NCBI RefSeq assembly: GCF_026191635.1
Contig: NZ_JAKRRW010000024.1
Coordinates: 21,949 to 85,948 of the forward strand
Reading direction: 5' to 3'
Source of the DNA: Photobacterium obscurum
Lineage (GTDB): Bacteria; Pseudomonadota; Gammaproteobacteria; Enterobacterales; Vibrionaceae
DNA: 64,000 nucleotides
A program made the translations under genes and the position numbers. Positions 57,878 through 64,000 of the stretch are shown piece after piece. The notes under the pieces are model-generated. The model was not told where the DNA came from. It did not search any database and saw only the letters and a program-made list of their open reading frames with translations. How positions within the stretch are numbered: position 1 is the stretch's first letter; every line of letters starts with the position of its first letter.

Positions 57878-59777
57878 TGTTCTCGCTAGTTGTGAGTATC
57901 GGACCTGATTCCACCCATTGATATCGCCAGAGCAGAGAGTCGATTTGTTTATGATGGATGCTCTGCATAGTGCAGACTAGCCCTAGTACGGGTTCACAAA
58001 ATGCGTGGGGATATCCATACATACTACCTTTGTCGGTTGCAGGACTACTTATGAGATGGTAACCGAGGCATGTGACTAGCCTGTTAGTATCAATTTGTTC
58101 TAACAGTATTTGCACGTCGGTGATTTCATGGTGTTCATCAGCCAATAGCCATAGACCAGGTTGTTGTTGCAGTTCTTTGATACAGAGCTTTAAATCATGT
58201 GATATTTGAATACGGTCTTGTACTTCATGAGGAATATGAGTATGACCACGACAAAGACGATTAGGCAGCCACCTGGGTACTTCGGCGAGTTTTACCTCAT
58301 CTGCGCTTTCACACTCCAATAGTACGCTCATAGTCATATCACATTGCCAGGAATCTCGGAGGGCTGGAGGGGCGATGTTCTCATTTTTTATCTTGGAGGC
58401 TTCTAAGGTAATTCCTCTTCTTTCGAGATGAAAGCGTTCTAGGCGTAGGGCAAAGCGTTTGAACGAAAATTTTGGATAGTCTTTACGTACCCTGCGTTCA
58501 AACGCGTGAAGGTAGCCAAAAATGCCGATAAGCGATGGGAGCCCAATTGTATAGCCACTGCTTTCTGCATTGGCGTGACCAATTTTGATTTTCGGGATAA
58601 TCATGTAATCGCTAGAGTGCTGGCTCTTGTCGTGTTGCGTTGGAAGTTCATTATGGGGACTGGGCTTAGCAAATAACTCTTCGAACAGTTGAGTTAGTTC
58701 TGGCAGGTAGGCGAATCTATGGGCGTTACGAGTTCTGGAAAGGCAATAGTTGAAACCTTGAGCCAGCTCTCGAGAATTTAGACTTTCATAGTCAGCTAGC
58801 CCTAATTGCCACTCTAACAGCATATTTTTAATCTGTTTTCTTGCGGCCTTATGCATTCGTTTTTTGTGATTTGCTGTGATCAGCAAGTTTTCTCGTTCAA
58901 GAAAAAAATCCATTGCCTCAAAGCGCGGCTTAGTTAGCCATTGTTTAGCTGGAGTGTATTTTTCCTGAGTTTGGGGAATATGTGGTTGCGTTTTGATAGT
59001 TCGGATCCTACCTCCAGCTTTCGCAACGAAATACCCTATATTAGGAGCTCTATCACAGTGATAGATGGCGGTTAGCCTGCGTTTGTCTTCAAGCTCTCTG
59101 TGTATCTGTGCCTGCATCGTTTGTGAGAGAGTTGGAGTTAACGTTATGTATTCATTCTCATTTACAGGAAAAGTGACTTGACGGATGTTATTGGGGGTGA
59201 GAGTAACCTCTAAGATATGATCCTCGATATTTTTCAGGTAATTTACTGCTTGCTTTTGGTACTTAGCATAACAACCAAGCCTTCTGAGTGACTTCCAAAT
59301 AGGGCTGGCTTCATCCTTTAGCAGCTCAGCCAGTTTGGTGAGAGTCCCTTTCAGTTCAAACTCACTACAAAGGAATGCTGATTTGTTCACACAGGCTGAA
59401 TTGCGTGCATAATGCCAGTCTGTATTGGCTAGCTTAGATGATGACAGTAGATGGGGGGGTAAAGCGCCCTTTGGAAGTGTGCGTATTGTGCCTGTCGCTT
59501 GATAGTCCGGGAACTTGACGTTGTGACTCTGCATTGACTGGACCGTATTGAGACACGTTACCCACCACTTTTGATCTCTCAACTTCTCTTTACACTTGTT
59601 TTTACACAGAAGGTTACTTTGATCTGATGTTTTATCAGTTAAGTTAATTAGCGTAATAAGCGCAGGCTCTAATCCAGTGGAGATCTCGAGGGGCACTGTA
59701 ACAGGGCTGAACGCTTTTCTCAGCACGTGATCGACATCTCCAGAATCTGTATCATCAAGAAGCTTCTTTATGTCCAT
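57858..59777 (-). CDS. cas8: Fused Cas8f-Cas5f subunit of the CAST Cascade
   Basis: 639 residues, one chain that joins Cas8f (Csy1) and Cas5f (Csy2), as in type I-F3 systems. The N-terminal part (to about 340) is Csy1-like (KCKEKLRDQKWWVTCLNTVQSM...DWHYARNSACVNKSAFLCSEFE); the C-terminal part has the Csy2-like IPKIKIGHANAESSGYTIGLPSLIGIFGYLHAFERRV. It reads the PAM. Separate Csy1 and Csy2 genes and Cas3 are absent, as expected for CAST. Confidence 0.9.
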   Translation of the reverse strand: MDIKKLLDDTDSGDVDHVLRKAFSPVTVPLEISTGLEPALITLINLTDKTSDQSNLLCKNKCKEKLRDQKWWVTCLNTVQSMQSHNVKFPDYQATGTIRTLPKGALPPHLLSSSKLANTDWHYARNSACVNKSAFLCSEFELKGTLTKLAELLKDEASPIWKSLRRLGCYAKYQKQAVNYLKNIEDHILEVTLTPNNIRQVTFPVNENEYITLTPTLSQTMQAQIHRELEDKRRLTAIYHCDRAPNIGYFVAKAGGRIRTIKTQPHIPQTQEKYTPAKQWLTKPRFEAMDFFLERENLLITANHKKRMHKAARKQIKNMLLEWQLGLADYESLNSRELAQGFNYCLSRTRNAHRFAYLPELTQLFEELFAKPSPHNELPTQHDKSQHSSDYMIIPKIKIGHANAESSGYTIGLPSLIGIFGYLHAFERRVRKDYPKFSFKRFALRLERFHLERRGITLEASKIKNENIAPPALRDSWQCDMTMSVLLECESADEVKLAEVPRWLPNRLCRGHTHIPHEVQDRIQISHDLKLCIKELQQQPGLWLLADEHHEITDVQILLEQIDTNRLVTCLGYHLISSPATDKGSMYGYPHAFCEPVLGLVCTMQSIHHKQIDSLLWRYQWVESGPILTTSENNDETAK

Positions 59778-59780
59778 GAA

Positions 59781-60953
59781 TCACCACTTTGAGACATATG
59801 TCGAGCGGTTGAAAGACAACGTCTGAAAATCCGTCACCCAAAGGCAAAAAACATCACCAAGCGCGAAAACAGGAGCTGTTTTTTTGGGAGGCTTCGGCGA
59901 AGCAAACATGTTAATAGGGCGTAGTAGACGTTGCTCATGAAGTGCTGCAACTTGTTCTGGTGACGTACCGAGTATCAGGGCGACGTCAAAGGCCGACATT
60001 CTTAAATTGGCAAGCCTGCCATCATCATCCCATAAATGCTCGTCCAGATAAGAAATTGTCTCGCGCAACAATATGTTGTGGTTTAGGTTTCTATCGGGTA
60101 GCTGCGCACAGTTAAAGAGATAATCACCAAGGACGTATTTAGCTGTTAGCTGTTGGGGTTCATCTGGGGCAAATTCGAATTTGTCTTCAATGTGATAGCT
60201 CAGGTGCTGGCGGTAATTAGAAGGCCATTTTCTCCAGTATGCGATAAACACTTCGCTATCGATAACATCGTGTTTTTGTAGCCACCAATGTACGATTCCC
60301 CAGCGGTAGCTTTTCCCCAAACTAGGTAAAGGACTCACATTATTGCCAGCTAACCAAGAAGAGATAGCCACACAGCTTGAGTTACTTGCGTTTGCAGTCA
60401 AGTGTTGTTCGCAAACCTGGCATGTTTGAAGTAATCCACTACTTCGATAGTCAATGAGAGCACCGCAACTGTGGCAAGTGTCTATCAACTCTGTACTATG
60501 GATGTGACAGGATAGGTACCCGCGAAAATGCCACCAGTACCGTGCATAGCCGGTTTCTTTTAAGCAAGTTGGACAACAGACTGGTCGTGAACGCAATAAG
60601 GCTCTCGGTATTATTTCGTCATGTCGAATTAATGCAGTACTGTTTGGTGAAAATTTTCCCGAGGCACGATTTAGCAAAAGGCGTTGTAATGATAACGGCT
60701 CTTTAAATACAAGTTGGCTCAACTCCCTAATGGTATGTATCCGAGAGGAGCTATCTAGATTCGCGTGGCAGGGGTTGAAGGCACTAAGGCTTTGAGGGAA
60801 TGGCTGAAATAGTGATGGGGACTTACTATACAAAAAACGTTTTAATGCCGACAAAAATTTGTCTGGCTCCCGATATCCATTCATCGCTCCAACGCGTATC
60901 AAATAGCTTTCTAGGGTTTCATCAGTAAAGGGGTCAGGCCGTTGCAGTAGCAT
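59781..60953 (-). CDS. tniQ: TniQ transposition adaptor
   Basis: 390 residues (Tn6677 TniQ is of similar size). The N-terminal TniQ domain has DETLESYLIRVGAMNGY; zinc-binding residues run from CCPTC (126-130) through CHIH and CHSC to CQVC (178-181). TniQ docks on the Cas6 end of Cascade and recruits TnsC. First gene of the tniQ-cas8/5-cas7-cas6 operon (three-base gap to cas8/5). It is the only transposition gene visible; tnsABC are not in the window. Confidence 0.92.
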   Translation of the reverse strand: MLLQRPDPFTDETLESYLIRVGAMNGYREPDKFLSALKRFLYSKSPSLFQPFPQSLSAFNPCHANLDSSSRIHTIRELSQLVFKEPLSLQRLLLNRASGKFSPNSTALIRHDEIIPRALLRSRPVCCPTCLKETGYARYWWHFRGYLSCHIHSTELIDTCHSCGALIDYRSSGLLQTCQVCEQHLTANASNSSCVAISSWLAGNNVSPLPSLGKSYRWGIVHWWLQKHDVIDSEVFIAYWRKWPSNYRQHLSYHIEDKFEFAPDEPQQLTAKYVLGDYLFNCAQLPDRNLNHNILLRETISYLDEHLWDDDGRLANLRMSAFDVALILGTSPEQVAALHEQRLLRPINMFASPKPPKKTAPVFALGDVFCLWVTDFQTLSFNRSTYVSKW

Positions 60954-61473
60954 GCACTAGTATCTTCCGAATCGTTCCTGTCTAGCATAATAATAGCAAT
61001 AGGAAGGACTATCGGTCGGAGTTAGGTAAGGGCTGAGCGATGACCTCCTTGACTGCGGGTGTAACACGGAAACGCCCCAAACGTTTTATAACTCGTCTTT
61101 TTCACGATAAAGCTGGCTAATTGGTTTAGACGTCGAGCTTCAATTTGGTCAACAGGCTGTTGACCAAATTCAGGACTACTCATTCGTGAAACAAGCTGTT
61201 TCCCAATTGTCCAACATTCTGCCCGAAACGTGTTTGAGGAACGGTTCGTAAAGTGCGGTTCGGGTTTTACGAACTGAGAAGCTTTTGCCCCGATGCCATT
61301 TAGAGCATTAACTCACCATCAGATCACGTCTGTAGTTTTAACATACTTTTTCTAATCCCTGACGATCACCTTCTGACGCTCTCTTTTTCCCAAGTTTTTC
61401 TCGTGATTTTAGATTGGTAATATGCTGTTAATAAAGGATATCAAAGTGTTGTTGTTCGTTGGGGTTCATAGTG
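60954..61473. other. Gene-poor stretch right of tniQ with inverted repeats
   Basis: About 520 bp. TTGGTCAACAG/CTGTTGACCAA (about 61148-61171) and GTTCGTAAA/TTTACGAAC (about 61245-61277) are inverted repeats that may bind regulators or end transcripts. Short conserved-looking protein pieces on the minus strand end in stops, so this looks like eroded cargo. No Tn left end is seen. Confidence 0.45.
61379..61470 (-). pseudogene. Remnant of an IS91-associated tyrosine recombinase (tentative)
   Basis: On the minus strand an ATG with AGGAG reads MNPNEQQHFDILY, stop, then QHITNLK. This resembles the N-terminus of site-specific integrases that accompany IS91-type elements, interrupted by a stop; it fades within about 25 codons. 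The family call is from memory and tentative. Confidence 0.4.
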
Positions 61474-61512
61474 GTTTCTCCTGTGAGACACCATCATTCC
61501 GATAGTGTCTCA
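61474..61512. repeat. 14-bp perfect inverted repeat
   Basis: CTCCTGTGAGACAC and GTGTCTCACAGGAG flank a 13-nt spacer. It precedes the recombinase-like remnant and may be part of an insertion-sequence end. Confidence 0.65.
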
Positions 61513-61601
61513 CAGGAGTGTGTGTATGAATGGAACGTGATTCACTCTAACGCGAAGCGGCTTTGTTTAACAAATTGCTAACACGGTAATATAAAAATCA
61601 A

Positions 61602-61617
61602 GGAGGCCGAAGCCTCC
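61602..61617 (-). terminator. Chemoreceptor gene terminator
   Basis: GGAGGC-cgaa-GCCTCC, followed on the minus strand by TTGATTTTTAT; five bases from the gene's stop. Confidence 0.85.
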
Positions 61618-61622
61618 CTGGA

Positions 61623-63509
61623 TTATTGAAGTTTGAATTTACTAACGACCGTTTTGAGTTGGCTGTTTGCAGCAGCAAGGCTGTTGGTTTCGTCTGTAGC
61701 CGCTTCGCCATTGCTTGCCAGCACGGTGACTATTTCACGGATCGACGCCATGTTGCGAGAGATCTCTTCAGAGACGCTGTTTTGTTGCTCTGCCGCGGTA
61801 GCAATCTGCATGTTAAGGTCATTGATACCCGTTACGGCAGTTGCAATCTCATCCAGGCTTGCAGAGATCCGTGAAGCGTTGTTGGCCGTTTGCTCACAAG
61901 ACGTCTTTGTGGCATCCATTGCCGTGATGGCGGTAACAGACCCGTTGCGTAACTTGGTCAGGGTTTGTTCAATCTCCGCTGTGCTGGCCTGGGTTCTGGC
62001 CGCAAGCGCTCTAACTTCATCGGCAACGACAGCAAAGCCTCGTCCTTGTTCACCTGCCCGCGCCGCTTCAATGGCGGCATTCAGTGCCAGCAGGTTAGTC
62101 TGATCAGCGATTTCCCCAATAACCTTTAACACATTAGTGATCTCTAACGTATCATGCTCAATTTCGGCGATGCGGTGTGACGTCGTCTCTACATCACTCA
62201 CTAACTGGGAAACGGTATCTTCCGCTACCTGAACATCATTCTTGGCGCTACCAACCTGACCGTTAGCCTCAATGGTTGATTGGGATGCGGCAGCAGCATT
62301 CTGGGCGACATCATTAGCGGTGGCACTCATTTCTTCTACCGCAGACACAATCAGCTCTGTCTCCTTGGTGTGTTCTCTCAATACGCCGATGTTATCATCT
62401 GACTGGCTCTTGAGTTGGCCTACGCTCTTAGAGATGTGTTCGGAGCTTTGACTAACCTCTATCATCAATTCTTGTAGGTTACCGATAAAGCCGTTGATCC
62501 CTTCTGAGATTTCTCCCAGGTCATCGGTGCTGGTGACTGGGATGCGGCGAGTTAAGTCACCGTTGCCCCTGGATAAGTCGAGTACCATTTCCTTAAGCAG
62601 CAGGATAGGGCGGTATACCGCATTCAGGATAATCACAGTCAACAGGATAGCGATGGATAGCATTATCACCGAAGTAATGATTGAATCCATTAGCGCTTCC
62701 TCAATATTCTTATAAGCTATTGACTTATTAATACCGATGAATAGATGCCACGATTTACCGTTAGCCAGATGAATCTTCTTGGTAAACGCTAACTTGTCCA
62801 CGCCGTTGAGGGTGTATTTTACAATAGCTTCGTCATTGCCAAGCATCTCACGATGGACTTCAGGCATCCCTTTTTCATTAAAGCGCGTTCCTGTTACAAC
62901 GGCCTTTGAGTTAGACGCCAGAGCTTTACCCGACTCATCAAGGATGACAGTAACGGCTCCGTTTACGTTTACGCTCTCTACAACATCATGAATCATGTCC
63001 AGTTCGAGGTCGCCCATAACCACAACATCACCCGCGTTCTTGGTAATAGAGATAACATCCTTACCCGTTGTTGCGTCTTTGTAAACGTCGGTTAGTTCGG
63101 TTTTATTGGAGGACTTGGCTTTTGTAAACCAGGGACGATCACGAAAGTCCCATTCGTCCGGGTGGGTGATCCCGTCATTGGCATAGGCTACGCCGTTGTT
63201 AAAGGCAAATACCGCATATGCCAGTCCATTAGATTCTTTGGTGTACCGGGCCATATCCAGGTAGCGGTCTTGTGACAGACCGGGCTTGTAGTTATTAGCC
63301 ATGGTTTCGATACCTGTCGCTTTATCTGCCAGCCATTTTTCAACCCTGGAAGCTTCGTATCTGACCGTGGTCGAGGAGAGTAAATCCACATCGGCAATGG
63401 TGTTGTGCTTTAGATTGGAATAGGAAAGCCAGTTGGCTACCAGCAAGCAGGAGGTAACCAGCAATACGGTCGAGAGAATAATTGTTCTCTTAAATCCCAA
63501 TGATTTCAT
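61623..63509 (-). CDS. Methyl-accepting chemotaxis protein with dCache domain
   Basis: 628 residues. N-terminal membrane helix (about 8-30), periplasmic dCache-type sensor (about 35-270) with RDRPWFTKAKSS and DVYKDATTG, a residue pattern seen in amino-acid-binding dCache domains, second helix (about 275-300), HAMP (about 300-350), and a cytoplasmic signalling domain with the hairpin motif EIADQTNLLALNAAIEAARAGEQGRGFAVVADEVRALA. It lies 670 bp from tniQ and could be transposon cargo or flanking chromosome. Confidence 0.93.
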   Translation of the reverse strand: MKSLGFKRTIILSTVLLVTSCLLVANWLSYSNLKHNTIADVDLLSSTTVRYEASRVEKWLADKATGIETMANNYKPGLSQDRYLDMARYTKESNGLAYAVFAFNNGVAYANDGITHPDEWDFRDRPWFTKAKSSNKTELTDVYKDATTGKDVISITKNAGDVVVMGDLELDMIHDVVESVNVNGAVTVILDESGKALASNSKAVVTGTRFNEKGMPEVHREMLGNDEAIVKYTLNGVDKLAFTKKIHLANGKSWHLFIGINKSIAYKNIEEALMDSIITSVIMLSIAILLTVIILNAVYRPILLLKEMVLDLSRGNGDLTRRIPVTSTDDLGEISEGINGFIGNLQELMIEVSQSSEHISKSVGQLKSQSDDNIGVLREHTKETELIVSAVEEMSATANDVAQNAAAASQSTIEANGQVGSAKNDVQVAEDTVSQLVSDVETTSHRIAEIEHDTLEITNVLKVIGEIADQTNLLALNAAIEAARAGEQGRGFAVVADEVRALAARTQASTAEIEQTLTKLRNGSVTAITAMDATKTSCEQTANNASRISASLDEIATAVTGINDLNMQIATAAEQQNSVSEEISRNMASIREIVTVLASNGEAATDETNSLAAANSQLKTVVSKFKLQ

Positions 63510-64000
63510 TTCAGTTCTACTTCTTGTCCGTCAAAAAATTAAAGGCGGGAAACTCCCCACCAAAACATGCAACACTAACACGCGCATTATAGGTAAAGCC
63601 TGGCAACTGTACAGTGGTGCCATTGAATAAACACCCACTTTAATAGAGTATTAATTCCAATATGTGCAAAATATAGACCGCTCGGAATTTCTCAATTGCG
63701 AGCGCAGTGAAATGCTTAACGTAGGTTGATAGAGCATGGTTTGAGAAACTGCAAATTTACTGTTGGTGTGCTCAGAACAATCACTCTTAGGTTCGAGTAA
63801 TCAGAGCTTGGTTATCGCACGAAGCGCCATTAACAAAGAGGGATATTTGTCGCGCAGCCGACACATATCTGAAGTGTTGAAAAAACCGAACCTGTTTACA
63901 ATAGATTGCAATACCACATCTAATCCAACACAACCAAACCAGAATAAATACTCTAACGTGTTTCTGTCCGTGCGACCTGAAGTCGTATGAAGCGTTGTTC
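63510..64000. other. Intergenic region at the right edge
   Basis: About 490 bp, containing the chemoreceptor promoter. No supported gene; no Tn7-like end motif (ACAACCATA or its complement) is present. Confidence 0.5.

Noticed and set aside
63763..63990. 75-codon frame at the right edge
   Set aside because: No ribosome binding site or recognisable sequence.
60954..64000. CAST left end within the window
   Set aside because: No inverted ACAACCATA or CCCATAAATTGATA sites with a TGT/ACA terminus were found here.
63780..64000. Integron attC-like repeats at the right edge
   Set aside because: Short GC-rich words resemble parts of such repeats but no paired core sites or hairpin are present.

Overview
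The window looks like a chromosomal segment of a marine Vibrionaceae (Photobacterium/Vibrio-like gammaproteobacterium). Supporting signs are a VCC-type haemolysin with a lectin tail, a DUF3316 protein under a CusR-like box, a clustered tRNA-Ser/tRNA-Asp locus, a D-glutamate (dgc) locus of the marine type, and a type I-F3 CRISPR-associated Tn7-like transposon module closely resembling the Vibrio Tn6677 family. The species cannot be settled from the sequence alone.

Layout. 1-1.1 kb: 5' end of a heavy-metal-type response regulator and two small envelope proteins. 1.2-10 kb: one operon encoding an acyl-CoA synthetase, pyruvate-dehydrogenase-like E1alpha/E1beta/E2, an acyl carrier protein and PEP synthase, with a LysR gene upstream that is divergent from an SDR/DoxX pair. 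11.4-15.5 kb: a respiratory-type reductive dehalogenase locus (TPR protein, Tat-exported RdhA, RdhB anchor, AraC regulator). 15.6-17.2 kb: a degenerate SDR, thioredoxin 2 and a small protein. 17.6-29.1 kb: tRNA-Ser, tRNA-Asp and tRNA-Asp-like 3' remnants that bracket a catabolic region (M19 peptidase homologue, RidA, OprB porin, Fe-S serine-dehydratase homologue, MFS transporter, small outer-membrane protein, AraC regulators). This region also holds a decayed second copy of part of the same gene set. 29.6-31.5 kb: pore-forming haemolysin. 31.7-34.4 kb: DoxX-like / di-haem peroxidase / YtkA-like operon. 34.8-37.9 kb: dgcA-dgcN with divergent dgcR. 38-46 kb: VOC protein, POT transporter, tag, dihydroxyacetone kinase operon (dhaKL-x-dhaM) and a diguanylate cyclase. 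46.3-53.4 kb: SUF operon (Rrf2 regulator, sufBCDS, sufU, sufT, Rieske protein). 53.6-55.6 kb: outer-membrane protein and an unknown exported protein. 55.7-61 kb: right end, CRISPR mini-array, cas6-cas7-cas8/5-tniQ of a type I-F3 CAST. 61-64 kb: mobile-element remnants and a chemoreceptor.

How the parts work together. The serine-dehydratase homologue and the M19 gene carry an identical 14-bp motif 68-69 bp upstream of their starts, on either side of an AraC gene, which suggests one regulon. RidA would remove the 2-aminoacrylate that the dehydratase releases. The CAST module has the targeting half (Cascade plus TniQ) and its right end. tnsABC and the left end are not in the window, so they lie beyond position 64000 or are lost. 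A 37-bp 'ends-only' Tn7-like relic flanked by AAAAA sits directly against the right end.
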